DNA from: Actinomadura litoris
GTDB taxonomy: Bacteria; Actinomycetota; Actinomycetes; Streptosporangiales; Streptosporangiaceae
Length of the DNA: 64,000 nucleotides
NCBI RefSeq assembly: GCF_009733595.1
Contig: NZ_WOFH01000001.1
Location: 1-64,000 of the forward strand
Direction: 5' to 3'
Shown here in pieces: positions 34,924-44,900 of the stretch (the first letter of the stretch is position 1; every line of letters begins with the position of its first letter). A model generated the notes under the pieces. The model was not told where the DNA came from, made no database searches, and saw only the letters and a program-made list of their open reading frames with translations. The position numbers and the translations under genes were made by a program.

Positions 34924-36030
34924 TCAGGCCAGGGCCTTCACGGACGCCTGGACCTTGGTCAGGACGCTGTCCGGGACGGGGGCGTAGCCGAGGCCCGTCA
35001 GGACCTTCTGGCCGTCGGCGCTGGAGGTGTAGGTGAGGAAGGACTTGACGAACTTGGACTGCTCGGCCGGCAGGCCCTTCTCGCACGCGATCTCGTAGGT
35101 CACCAGGACGATCGGGTAGGCCCCGGGCTCCTTGGTGGTGTAGTCGATCTTCAGCGCGACGTCGTTGCCGGTGCCGACGACCTTGGCGCCGGTGACGGCC
35201 TTGGACGCGCTCTCCGGCGACAGCGTGGTGTACTCACCGGCGCCGTTCTTCACCTGCGCGGTCTGGAGCTTGTTGTTGGTCGCGTACGACAGCTCGACGT
35301 AGGAGATCGCGCCGGCGGTGTTCTTGACCTGGCTGGTCACGCCGTCGGACTTCGGCGCGCCCTGGCCGACCGAGTTCGGCCACTTCTTGGCCTTCTCCCA
35401 CGTCCAGATCTTCGGCGCGGTGGTGTGCAGGTAGTTCGTGAAGTTGTCGGTGGTGCCCGACTCGTCCGAGCGGTAGATCGTCTTGATGTCCGAGGAGGGG
35501 AGCTTGGCGCCCCCGTTCTCCTTGGCGATGCCCGGGTCGTTCCACTTCTTGATCTTGCCGGCGAAGATGTTCGCGATCGTCTCGGGCGACAGCTTCAGCC
35601 CGTCCACGCCCTGGACGTTGTAGACGACGGCGACCGGGCCGACGACCATCGGCAGGTTGAGGGCGTTGGAGCCCTGGCAGCGCTGCTTGGCCGGGCCGAC
35701 CTCCTCGGGCTTGAGCGCCGAGTCGGAGCCGGCGAAGGCCACCTGGCCCGCGGTGAACGCCTGGATGCCGGAGCCCGAACCGTTCGGGTTGTAGTTGAGG
35801 TTGGCACCCTTGCACTGCTGTGCGTAGATCTTGGTCCATTCCTCGATGGCGTTCTTCTGGGCGCTGGACCCGGCCGCGTTCGCGCTGCTCTTCGCACAGT
35901 CGATCTGGCTGGACGGCGCGTTGCTGCTGCTGGCCTCGGTCGTGTTGTCGTCACTTCCGCAGGCCGACAGGGCCAGCGCCCCCGCGACGACCACACCGCC
36001 AAGGGCGGCGAGTCGAGAACCGTTCTTCAC
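34924..36030 (-). CDS. pstS: Phosphate-binding lipoprotein PstS
   Basis: A 368-residue lipoprotein with signal peptide and lipobox LSACGS (Cys ~24). The domain carries PNGSGSGIQAF and FAGSDSALK and the phosphate-coordinating RSDESGTTDNF. Starts at GTG 36030 with GAGGAG upstream. It captures phosphate outside the membrane and hands it to PstCA. First gene of the pst operon, with a PHO-box-like site 127-148 bp before the start. Confidence 0.96.
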   Translation of the reverse strand: MKNGSRLAALGGVVVAGALALSACGSDDNTTEASSSNAPSSQIDCAKSSANAAGSSAQKNAIEEWTKIYAQQCKGANLNYNPNGSGSGIQAFTAGQVAFAGSDSALKPEEVGPAKQRCQGSNALNLPMVVGPVAVVYNVQGVDGLKLSPETIANIFAGKIKKWNDPGIAKENGGAKLPSSDIKTIYRSDESGTTDNFTNYLHTTAPKIWTWEKAKKWPNSVGQGAPKSDGVTSQVKNTAGAISYVELSYATNNKLQTAQVKNGAGEYTTLSPESASKAVTGAKVVGTGNDVALKIDYTTKEPGAYPIVLVTYEIACEKGLPAEQSKFVKSFLTYTSSADGQKVLTGLGYAPVPDSVLTKVQASVKALA

Positions 36031-36425
36031 CGGAGGGTCTCCTCATCAGATTTCGTCGGGCAGGTTCCCCCGACCGTCACGCTGGCGCGGTTCGGCCAGG
36101 TGGCGGGGTTGCCGTCGGAAGTGACGCTAAGCAGGGCAGGTGACCAGCCACCCCGATCCAGGTGAACGAATCATGAACGCCGCCGGGCAGAGCTACGAAG
36201 AATGTCCCGATTTGCCGTGACCAGGGGGTTAACACCGCAGCTCACGGGCTCCAAAGGGTCGCCCGGATTCGGCAAACCAGGTTTGACTGGCCGCCGTCGT
36301 GGGGAACGCGCACGCGCCCGACGATCGTTCCGCAAGCAGGAGTCTGACCTGCGTCGGAACGGCGGCCGCCGCCGGGCGGAGCCCTGTCAGGCGTCCTTGA
36401 CCGCGGTCAGGCCGGTGTGATCAGG
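36031..36425. other. pstS promoter region, no gene
   Basis: This 395-bp gap lies between the pstS start and the mshD stop. It holds the PHO-box-like site at 36157-36178 and, close to mshD, the perfect 12-bp palindrome TGACCGCGGTCA (36397-36408), which may be part of the mshD terminator or an operator. I see no convincing coding frame. Confidence 0.6.
36157..36178 (-). promoter_or_regulatory. PHO-box-like operator for PhoP upstream of pstS
   Basis: The minus strand carries two adjacent 11-bp units, GTTCATGATTC and GTTCACCTGGA. The GTTCA-N6 direct repeat with 11-bp period matches the PhoP binding unit described in Streptomyces. It is placed 127-148 bp upstream of the pstS start. PhoP itself is not encoded in the window. 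Confidence 0.75.
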
Positions 36426-37265
36426 TCAGGCGTACATGACATCGACGGTGTGGGGCGTGAAGCCCAGCGACTCGTACATGCGGACGGCGGCGGTGTTCGA
36501 CTCGTCCACATAGAGCATGAAGCGGGGCAGACCTTGGGCGCGCAGATGGTGCAGGCCGGTGAGCGTGAGGGCGCGGCCCAGCCCGAGCCCCTGCGCGGAC
36601 GGGTCGACGCCCACGACGTAGACCTCGCCGAGGCCGTCCGGCTGCACCTTCGTCCAGTGGAAGCCGACGAGGTCGCCGTCGCGCTCGGCGAGGAAGAATC
36701 CGGCCGGGTCGAACCACGGCTCGGACTCGCGCTCGCGGAGGTCGTCGATCGTCCAGGCGCCCTGTTCGGGGTGGGACGCGAACGCGCGGGCGTTCACCCG
36801 GAGCCAGGCGTCCTCGTCCTGGCCGGGCCGGAAGGTGCGGAGGGTGACGCCGTCCGCGACCCGGGGCTCGGGAAGCGGTCCCCCGGCGGGGCGGCGCATC
36901 TGGAACAGGGCCCGCGCGCGGGCCATGCCCTCGGCGGACGCCAGCGCGGCGGCGGCGGGCAGGTCACCGTGCGCCCAGACGCGCAGGGGCCCGCCGGCCC
37001 GCTCGCGGAGCGCGCGCAGCAGCCCGCGCCCGTGCCCCCGGCGCCGGTGGTCGGGATGGACGAACAGCTCCGCCGACGCGGGCTCGTCGCCGGTCGCCGG
37101 GTCGAGGCGGCCGTAGCCGACGACGGCGCCGCCCTCGGCCACGACCAGGCCGGGACGCCCGGCGCGCACCGCGAGCAGCGCGTGCTCCGACAGCGGGGCG
37201 ACGCCGTCGGCGCCGGCCGCGGCCCTGGCTGCGGCGAGCACGCCGTCGGTCTCGTTCACGGCCAC
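36426..37265 (-). CDS. mshD: Mycothiol synthase (MshD)
   Basis: A 279-residue protein with two tandem GNAT acetyltransferase domains. The N-terminal one has HPDHRRRGHGRGLL; the C-terminal one has VVGVDPSAQGLGLGRAL and YVDESNTAAVRMYESLGF, which match MshD closely. It acetylates Cys-GlcN-Ins with acetyl-CoA to complete mycothiol, the actinobacterial thiol buffer. It stands alone, divergent from the nucleotidase gene. Confidence 0.92.
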   Translation of the reverse strand: MAVNETDGVLAAARAAAGADGVAPLSEHALLAVRAGRPGLVVAEGGAVVGYGRLDPATGDEPASAELFVHPDHRRRGHGRGLLRALRERAGGPLRVWAHGDLPAAAALASAEGMARARALFQMRRPAGGPLPEPRVADGVTLRTFRPGQDEDAWLRVNARAFASHPEQGAWTIDDLRERESEPWFDPAGFFLAERDGDLVGFHWTKVQPDGLGEVYVVGVDPSAQGLGLGRALTLTGLHHLRAQGLPRFMLYVDESNTAAVRMYESLGFTPHTVDVMYA

Positions 37266-37377
37266 CAGCCTAGGCGTCCGGCGGGGGCGGACCGTCCGCC
37301 TGATCCTGATGAAAACGTCACAAAACTGTCATTGGGTCGCCGGGGCGCGTATGCCGGGCCGTCCTAGCGTGCGGAAA

Positions 37378-39057
37378 ATGACTCGACGACGCACCATCCT
37401 GGCCTGCGCCGCCGCCACCGTGACGGTCGTCGCGGTGGCGGCGCAGCCGGCCGCCGCGCGGCCCGCGCCCACCGCGGCAGTGCGGCTGCTCTCGCTGAAC
37501 GACTTCCACGGCAACCTGGAGGCGCCGACCGGAAGCTCGGGCACCGCGATCGACGAGAACGGCAACGCCGTTCCAGCGGGTGGCGCCACCTACGTGGCGA
37601 CCCACCTCAAGCGCCTGGCCGACCGGCACACGCTGACGGTCGCGCAGGGCGACCTGATCGGCGCGTCGCCGCTGATCTCCGCCGCCTACCACGACGAGCC
37701 CTCGGTGCGGTTCCTCGGGGACGTCGGCGTGACGGCCTCCGCCGTCGGCAACCACGAGTTCGACGAGGGCTACCAGGAGCTCCAGCGCATCCAGGACGGC
37801 GGCTGCCACCCCACCGACGGGTGCTCGCCCGCCGGGCGCTGGCGCGGCGCGGAGTACGACTACCTCGCCGCCAACGTGATCCTGGAGAAGCGGAACAAGC
37901 CCGTCCTGAAGCCCTGGACGATCCGCCGGGTCAACGGCGTGAAGGTCGGCTTCATCGGCGTCGTCACCAAGACCACCCCGTCCATCGTCACCGCCGACGG
38001 CATCAAGGGCCTGCGGTTCGACGACGAGGTCGCGGCGGCCGACCGGTCGGCGCGCGAGCTGAAGCGGCGCGGCGTCCGGGCGATCGTGCTGCTCGTGCAC
38101 GAGGGCGACCAGGTCAAATCGGGTTCGCGGCCGGACGAGTGCGGCGTCGTCCCCGGCGCCGGCACCCGCATCGCGCGCGACGCCGACCCCGAGATCGACG
38201 TCGTGCTGTCCGGCCACACCCACCAGCAGTACGTGTGCTCGGTCCCGGACCCGAAGGGTCAGCCCCGGCTGTACTCCTCCGGCTCCTCGTTCGGACGGGT
38301 GATCACGCAGGTCGACTTCCAGGTGAACAAGCGGACGGGCGACATCGTCCGCTCCTCGCTCAGGGGCGACAACCACGTGGTGACGCGGGACGTCCCGGAG
38401 GACCCGGCGACGGTGAGGTTCGTCCAGACTTGGAAGGACCGCGTCTCCGCGATCGCGAACAAGCCGATCGGCAAGATCACCGCCGACCTGACCCGCGCCC
38501 CCTCCCCCGCCGGTGAGACCGCCCTCGGCGACGTCGTCGCCGACGCGCAGCTCGCCTCGATGAAGGACAAGGGCGCCCAGGTCGCGCTGATGAACCCCGG
38601 AGGCGTCCGGACCGACCTCACCTACAAGGCGAGCGGCTCGGAGGGCGACGGCGTCGTGACCTACGGGGAGGCGTTCGCCGTCCAGCCGTTCAGCAACGTG
38701 ATGGGCCAGACCTCGCTGACCGGCGCGCAGCTCGACGCGCTGCTGGAGCAGCAGTGGACGCCCACGACCGAGAAGATCCTCCAGCCCTCGTCCGGCCTGC
38801 ACTTCACGATCGACCGCTCGAAGCCGATCGGCGACCGCGTCTCGGCCATCACGATCGACGGGAAGCCGGTCGACCCGGCCGCCGCCTACAAGGTGTCGGC
38901 GAACAACTTCCTGCTCGGCGGCGGCGACGGCTTCAGCGTCTTCACCCAGGGCAAGGACCAGGTCCTCGGCCCGATCGACCTGGACGGCCTCGTCTCCTAC
39001 CTGGGCGCCCAGGGCACCATCGCGCCCCCGCCCCTGAACCGCATCTCCGGGAAGTAG
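37378..39057 (+). CDS. Secreted 5'-nucleotidase / metallophosphatase (UshA-like)
   Basis: A 559-residue protein from ATG 37378. An N-terminal signal with Arg-Arg (MTRRRTILACAAA) suggests Sec or Tat export. The metallophosphatase domain has SLNDFHGN, GDLIGASPL, GNHEFDEG and SGHTHQQY as metal ligands; the C-terminal 5'-nucleotidase domain has NPGGVRTDL and NFLLGGGDGF. It releases phosphate from nucleotides outside the cell, consistent with the flanking phosphate transport genes. No PHO box is evident in its short upstream region and no good ribosome binding site is seen. Confidence 0.93.
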   Translation: MTRRRTILACAAATVTVVAVAAQPAAARPAPTAAVRLLSLNDFHGNLEAPTGSSGTAIDENGNAVPAGGATYVATHLKRLADRHTLTVAQGDLIGASPLISAAYHDEPSVRFLGDVGVTASAVGNHEFDEGYQELQRIQDGGCHPTDGCSPAGRWRGAEYDYLAANVILEKRNKPVLKPWTIRRVNGVKVGFIGVVTKTTPSIVTADGIKGLRFDDEVAAADRSARELKRRGVRAIVLLVHEGDQVKSGSRPDECGVVPGAGTRIARDADPEIDVVLSGHTHQQYVCSVPDPKGQPRLYSSGSSFGRVITQVDFQVNKRTGDIVRSSLRGDNHVVTRDVPEDPATVRFVQTWKDRVSAIANKPIGKITADLTRAPSPAGETALGDVVADAQLASMKDKGAQVALMNPGGVRTDLTYKASGSEGDGVVTYGEAFAVQPFSNVMGQTSLTGAQLDALLEQQWTPTTEKILQPSSGLHFTIDRSKPIGDRVSAITIDGKPVDPAAAYKVSANNFLLGGGDGFSVFTQGKDQVLGPIDLDGLVSYLGAQGTIAPPPLNRISGK

Positions 39058-39065
39058 GCGACCCG

Positions 39066-39104
39066 GGTGGGCCCGCCGTTCCCCGTGGGGGGCGGCGGGC
39101 CACC
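39066..39104. terminator. Long hairpin between convergent nucleotidase and Pit genes
   Basis: GGTGG-CCCGCCG and CGGCGGGCCACC pair with one bulged G; inside, CCCC/GGGG extends the stem. It lies 8 bp after the nucleotidase stop and 5 bp from the Pit stop, so it probably terminates both directions. Confidence 0.75.
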
Positions 39105-39109
39105 AGGGG

Positions 39110-40270
39110 TCAGGCGCCGAAGAAGTGGACGATGCCGTAGACGAGGGCGGCGACGGCGGCGGCCGCGGGCATCGTGAGGACCCAGGCGAGGACGATGTTG
39201 CCCGCCATGCCCCACCGCACCGCCGACAGCCGCTTGGTCGCGCCGGCGCCCATGATGGCCGAGGTGATCGTGTGGGTGGTCGAGATTGGAGCGTGCCAGA
39301 AATACGCGGTCACGTACAGGACGACGGAGGCGGTCGCTTCCGCGGCGAAGCCCTTCGGCGGATCCACCTCGATGACCTTGCGGCCGAGCGTCCGCATGAT
39401 CCGCCAGCCGCCCGCGTAGGTGCCGAGCGACAGCGCGCCGGCGCACGACACGATCACCCAGGTCGGGACCGAGTTCCCGTCGGAGTGGTCGGTGACGACC
39501 AGGGCGAGCACGATGATGCCCATGGTCTTCTGCGCGTCCTGGAGGCCGTGCCCGAGCGCGAGGGACGCCGCCGACAGCGTCTGCGCGATGCGGAAGCGGC
39601 GGCCGACCCGTCCCGGGTGCGCGTGCCGGAAGATCCACAGGATCGCGATCATCACCAGGTAGGCGAGCAGGAAGCCGACGACCGGCGACACCACCATCGG
39701 GATCGCGACCTTGTCGACGACGCTCGACCAGTTCACCGTCGAGGCGGAGGCGATGCCCGCCCCGACGACCCCGCCGATCAGCGCGTGCGAGGACGAGGAC
39801 GGCAGCCCGAAGTACCAGGTGATCAGGTTCCAGGTGATCGCGCCGAGCACGCCGGCCGCGATGACCGTGAGGCCGTGCAGGTCGTCCGGCGGGGTGATGA
39901 CCTCGCTGATCGTCTTGGCGACCTCCACGCCGAGCAGCGCGCCCAGCATGTTCATCACCGCGGCCATCAGCAGCGCGACCCGCGGGGTCAGCGCGCGGGT
40001 GGAGACGGCGGTGGCGATCGCGTTGGCGGCGTCGTGGAAGCCGTTGGTGTAGTCGAAGACGAGGGAGACCACGACGACCAGGACGAGCACCGCCGCCTGC
40101 GCGTCCGAGCGCAGCCCGACCGCCCCCGCGGCCGTGACCAGCGCGACGCCCGCGAGCAGCAGCAGCCAGGCGCGGCCGGAGACCCGCCGGGTGGCCTGCT
40201 CGCCGAGCGTGGCGCCCTCCCCGGCCGACGGCTCCCGCACGAGCGTCGAGCCGTCCCCCGGCGTGCTCAT
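39110..40270 (-). CDS. pit: Inorganic phosphate transporter, PiT family
   Basis: A 386-residue transporter starting at ATG 40270 within the ATGA that ends the DUF47 gene. It has about ten helices and both PiT signature repeats: FDYTNGFHDAANAIATAVST early and, in the second half, SHALIGG and THTITSAIMG. It imports metal-phosphate by proton symport at low affinity, complementing Pst. It is coupled to the DUF47 partner. Confidence 0.95.
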   Translation of the reverse strand: MSTPGDGSTLVREPSAGEGATLGEQATRRVSGRAWLLLLAGVALVTAAGAVGLRSDAQAAVLVLVVVVSLVFDYTNGFHDAANAIATAVSTRALTPRVALLMAAVMNMLGALLGVEVAKTISEVITPPDDLHGLTVIAAGVLGAITWNLITWYFGLPSSSSHALIGGVVGAGIASASTVNWSSVVDKVAIPMVVSPVVGFLLAYLVMIAILWIFRHAHPGRVGRRFRIAQTLSAASLALGHGLQDAQKTMGIIVLALVVTDHSDGNSVPTWVIVSCAGALSLGTYAGGWRIMRTLGRKVIEVDPPKGFAAEATASVVLYVTAYFWHAPISTTHTITSAIMGAGATKRLSAVRWGMAGNIVLAWVLTMPAAAAVAALVYGIVHFFGA

Positions 40271-40884
40271 GATTCCTTGACCGCGATGGTCTCGACCGTG
40301 TTGGCGACGTGCTCGAAGGCGTCGGCCGCCTCCTCCAACCGGTCGATGACCTGCTTCATCTTCAGCACGGTGAGGGTGTCGTACTCGCCGCTGAACAGGT
40401 GCGCCAGCAGCTTGCGGTACACCTGGTCGCCCTGGTTCTCCAGGCGGTTGATCTCGATCCAGTACTCGTTGAGCTCCTTCATCGACCGCAGCCTCGGCAT
40501 CGCCTCGGCGGTGAGTTCGGCCGCGCGCTCCAGCACCTCCACCATGTGGACGATGCCCTTCGGAAACTCCTCGATCTTGTAGAGAACGACGAGGTCGGCC
40601 GCCTCCTCCATCTCGTCCATCACGTCGTCGATCGTCGAGGCCAGCCGGTAGATGTCCTCCCGGTCGAACGGCGTGATGAACGTTTCGTTCAGCCGCCGCA
40701 TGATCGCATGAGTGCATTCGTCGCCCGCGTGCTCGCAGGCGCGCATCTTCTCGGCGATCGCGGGCCGGTCGGCGCCGTCGCTGATGAGCTCCACGAGCAG
40801 CCTGGCGCCGGTGACCAGGTTGTTCGCCGAGTCGGCGAACATGTCGTAGAAGCTGTCCTCACGCGGCGTGAGACGCAAGCGCAC
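40267..40884 (-). CDS. DUF47 (PhoU-like) Pit accessory protein
   Basis: A 205-residue all-helical protein beginning at GTG 40884 with AGGAG upstream. Blocks EHAGDECTHAIMRRLN, FITPFDREDIYRL and DDVMDEMEEAADL are typical of DUF47/YkaA proteins, which fold like PhoU and are usually encoded with Pit transporters, whose activity they modulate. Overlaps pit by four bases. Confidence 0.93.
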   Translation of the reverse strand: MRLRLTPREDSFYDMFADSANNLVTGARLLVELISDGADRPAIAEKMRACEHAGDECTHAIMRRLNETFITPFDREDIYRLASTIDDVMDEMEEAADLVVLYKIEEFPKGIVHMVEVLERAAELTAEAMPRLRSMKELNEYWIEINRLENQGDQVYRKLLAHLFSGEYDTLTVLKMKQVIDRLEEAADAFEHVANTVETIAVKES

Positions 40885-41497
40885 GTCGTTCTCCTGATGT
40901 GCCGGAACAGTCCGCAGAGGATCGTAGGCGCAACCAGCCGTAAAAAGAACCTTTGCCCCAGCTTCGGCCGGTGTCCTCCATCCTCTCACCTACAAGATTG
41001 CCCTAGATCACCAGGTACATACCTGTGAGAGGGCCCCCTATCTGCGGCGATGGCGGGGATCCGGCGGCCGCGTGGGCATGCCACGGAGAGTGACCGCGAT
41101 GGCGAGTGAGATTACTAACAGCCCGGCGGGCGGTGGCGCGGGGGCGGCGTCCCGTCCGAGGTCGCGGGGGTGGCGGCCTCCGTTTCACCGGGCCGGGGAC
41201 CCCCGATCGGATGATCACTGTGCGTGGCAATGGCCCCGGAGCCGGGGCGCGCGGGACCGAACGCGGCCGGGCCGGTGGTGGGGTGGCGGGCCGCGGCCGC
41301 CTTTCCACGCGCCGTGGAACGGGCCAACCGAACGTTGCGGAAGCGGTCGAGGCCGATGTCGGACTTTCCGAAAAGCGGGCTGAGGGGTGGGCCCTAACGC
41401 GAACCGGGGACGCCCGTAATTCGGCGTCCCCGGTGCTCTCGCTGCCTGCTGCCTGCGCGGCGTCGGCCGGGGGGCTAGCCCGTTGCTAGTCCCATGG
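40885..41497. other. Intergenic region with Pit-operon promoter and a terminator, no confident gene
   Basis: A 613-bp gap. Near the DUF47 start the inverted repeat CAGGTA-CA-TACCTG (41012-41025) is a candidate operator for the Pit operon. A strong hairpin lies at 41403-41434. Open frames such as 41072-41383 have low-complexity Arg/Gly/Pro composition and look non-coding. One start, ATG 41101, follows GGAG, but its product is not gene-like. Confidence 0.5.
41403..41434. terminator. 12-bp perfect hairpin downstream of the small protein gene
   Basis: ACCGGGGACGCC (41403-41414) pairs perfectly with GGCGTCCCCGGT (41423-41434) across an 8-nt loop. It lies 64 bp downstream of the minus-strand gene ending at 41498. 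No T-tract. Confidence 0.75.
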
Positions 41498-41710
41498 CTA
41501 GTCTTGCGGCGTCAGCTCGCGACGACCGGATTCGTCGGACCGTACTCCGAGCACCATGTCGATCTCCGCGACGGACAGCGGCTCCTTGGCCGCCGCCACG
41601 GCGCTGAGCATCTCGGCATAGAGTTCGATCTCGTCCAGCGCAACACGGTCGTGGACGCGCAGGTCGAGGTATTGGCGCACCGCGTCCACCTCCGTTCGTT
41701 CCCCCCACAC
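41498..41710 (-). CDS. Small uncharacterised protein
   Basis: A 63-70-residue acidic protein (start GTG 41689 or GTG 41710, both with G-rich upstream sequence but no ideal spacing). The core YLDLRVHDRVALDEIELY is followed by LSAVAAAKEPLSVAEIDMVLG, predicted helical. Third-position GC bias and a following terminator support a real gene. I do not recognise the family. It lies ~200 bp downstream of the large AAA+ gene on the same strand. Confidence 0.6.
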   Translation of the reverse strand: MWGERTEVDAVRQYLDLRVHDRVALDEIELYAEMLSAVAAAKEPLSVAEIDMVLGVRSDESGRRELTPQD

Positions 41711-41905
41711 CCGGGTTCGAGGCTACGCGTCCCGCCCCGACGGGCACATGACCCAAGAGGGCCATTCGGGGGCCACTCTCCTTGCTGGTCTTCCCGGGTG
41801 GGCCGGGAATGATGCGAAAGTCCCGGCCATGAAAGGACACGCGGGCATGATCGCCCTCCCGCGGGGCCGGGCCGCCGACCTGCGACGGAGGGGCAAAATC
41901 CCAGG

Positions 41906-44900
41906 TCAGCCGCCTGGACGGAAGTCGCCGAGCATCTGCTCCAGCGCCGACTCGGGCAGGTCGCGCGGGGTGAGGCGGGCGACGGTCGCGGCGTTGACGT
42001 CGGCGCCCGCGAGCCGCGCGGCCTGCCGCGCGACCGTCTGCTCGAACAGCGCGCGGACGGTGCGCGCGTAGGCGAACGCCGGGTCCTCGCGCAGCCGCGC
42101 GAAGCGGTTCAGCAGTTCGACGCGCAGTTCCTCGTCGAGCATGTAGAGGTCGCGTTCCGCATAGTTCTGAAAGAGCTGCACCAGTTCCCTGTCGGCCATT
42201 CCGGTGAACTCGACGACGCGTCCGAACTCGCCCCGGAACCCGGGGTTGCCCGCGAGGAACCCCTCCATCTCCGGTCCCTGGCTCGAACAGATCACGACGA
42301 ACCGTCCGCCGCGGTCGTGCATGGCCCGCCGCAGCTCGCTCACCACGGCCGGGCTCCGGTCGAGCCGGTGCGCCTCCTGGATCAGCAGCACGCCGCCGAG
42401 CGCCTGCTCGATCATGCTCGCGACCCGGTTCTCGGTGTCGACCTGGTCGCGTCCGGCCAGGTGGACGGGACGGCACGCCACCACGTGCCCGGCCTCCAGC
42501 AGCCCGAGCGCCGCGTAGATGCCGCCGACCAGGCCCGCGACCGTCGTCTTGCCCGTCCCGGCCGGGCCGGTGAAGATCAGGTGCCGGCCGGTCTCGGAGG
42601 TCACGCCGTAGCGCGCCCGGTCGGCCGCGAGCCCCGCCTCCTCGGCCAGTTCGCGGACGGTCTCCTTCACCGCGTCCAGCCCCATGAGCTGGTCGAGGCG
42701 GCGCAGGTAGCCGCCGATGTCGCCGGGCGGGCGCAGCGCGGGCTCGATGCCCTCGGCGACGCCCGCGAGGTCGTCGGGGGTCAGCACGAGCCGGTCGCGG
42801 GAGGCCCCGGCGCGCTCCAGGTGCCGCTGGCACGCCTGGTCGAGGTAGGTCTCCACGAGGCGGGCGTTGACGAGGTCGCCGGGGCCGCGCAGGCGCTCCA
42901 GGTCCTCGCGGGCGACCTCCAGCGCGGACGCCCCGATCGTGACGCGGCGCTCCTCGGCGAGCAGGTGCAGCAGCGTCATGCGGTTGTCGAGGTCGCCGAG
43001 GTCGGGCATCCGGTGGACGCGGAACACCTGCACCAGCTTGGGATGGTCCTGGACGAGCCGCTTGTAGGCGCGCGGCTCGCACGTCGCGATCACCGGGGTC
43101 GCGTTGACCGGGTCGCGGCGGGCCCTGCGGACCGCGCCGACGACGGCCGCGGGGTCGAGCGCCGAGGTGATCGCCACGTCCAGCCGCTCGAACAGGATCG
43201 CCGGGCCCGGCTGCGTGAGCAGGCGCGCCATCCGCTCGGCCGGGGCGTCGCGGACGTCCTCGGCGTCGTGCGCGCGGATCGCCCCGTCGCCGACGCCCGC
43301 GTCGGCGAGCATCAGCGCGATCATCCGGGCCAGCCGGCGCTGCCCCGAGTGGGGCTGCCCGACCAGCAGCACGCCGGGGACCCCGGGCCGGATCGAGCTG
43401 GGCGCGCCGTCCACCCGCGTCCGCTCGGCGCCCGAGTCGGACGGCGCGTTCCACTCCTCGACCTGCGCGCGCAGGTCGTCCAGGAGCTTGGCCGCGTCGT
43501 GCTCGCCGGAGACGTAGCCGATCCCGAACCGCTCCAGCGTGCGGCGCCGGCCGCGGTCCTCCGGCGGCGGGATCTCGTGGACGGGCCGCTCCGGTGAGGG
43601 CGTGTCGTCCAGGAAGCCGAAGTCGCCGACCATCGTCTCGGACATGACGCGCGTCCCCGGGCCGACACCGGGGGCCTCGCCGCCCTGCCCGCCGCCCTGC
43701 CCGCCGTCCGGGTCGCCGCCCTGCCCGCCCCCCAGGTCGGTGGGGCCGAGCACGCGCGTGCCGGGCGGGCCGGCGGGCGGCCCTGCCTGGGCGGGCTGGG
43801 GGGCGGGGCCCTCCAGGCGGGTGGCGTACGGGTCGAACGTCCCCTGAGGCTGCGCCTGCGGCTGCGGAGGTCGGGGTTGTCGCTGAGGCTGGGGCGGCGG
43901 CGGGCTCGCCATCGCGGCCGCCGGGACGTTCGCGCCCGGAGGAAGGCCCTGCGCGGGCGGCCCCTCGCCCGGCCGCTGGTAGCCCAGCTGCGTGTAGGGC
44001 GGCGCGAAGTTCTCCTCTGGGTGGTCGGGCTCCTGCTCCGGCGGCTGGTAGAGGTTCTGCGGCGGCTCGGGGGGCGGCGCGTACGACGGCCGCGGCGGCT
44101 CGGGCGCGTTGTAGGGCGCCGGAGGCTGGACCTGGTTCTGCCCCGGCACGGGTGCCCCGGGCATGCCGAAGGCGGCCTGCGCCCCCGGCATCGGTGCGCC
44201 CGGCATGGGATTCGGTACCTGGTTCGGCATGGGCGCGGCAGGCGCGCCGGGGCGCTGGAAGCCGAGTTCGGTGTAGGGCGGCGCGACGCTCGCCTCGTCC
44301 TGCTCCTCCTCCCCGGGCATGGGCGAGGCCGCCATCGGGTCAGGCGGAGCGAACGCGGCCTGCTGCCCGCCGTGCGCCATGGGCCCGGGGGCGTTCTCCC
44401 ATCCCGGCTGCGCGGGCGGCTGGACGAACGGGCGGTCGGGCTGCGCGGGCACGCCGGGAGGCTGCGGGGACGCGCCGGGCGCGAGCCCGGGTTGGCTCTG
44501 CATGCCGAACGGCGACGGCTGCGAGGGCGCCGGGCTGGGCGGGGGCGTGGCCGGCGCCTGCGTCGGGGACGCGGCCGTGGCGCGGGCGCGGTTGCGTCCG
44601 ATGATGCCCGCGACGATCGCCGTCGGGACGGGGAATCCGCGCGGCCGCGCGGGCATGCCGCCGAGGCGGCACCAGGCGAGGTCCACCTCGTACATCGCGG
44701 CCAGCAGCGTCTCCGCGCCGGGCCCGGACCCGGCGGCGGACCGCAGCGGCTCGGGCAGCCGCATGTCGACGGGCCACAGGCGGCGCAGCGGGTGCCCCTT
44801 CTGCTCGGAGACCGCCTGCACGGTGTAGCGGATCTCCGGGTCGAGCCAGGGGACGATGGAGCCCGCCATGTCCTTGCGGACGACCTCCAGGTCGGCGGCC

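Noticed and set aside
41072..41489. Plus-strand open frames in the intergenic gap
   Set aside because: Arg/Gly/Pro-rich composition, no recognisable fold, and they cross the perfect terminator hairpin.
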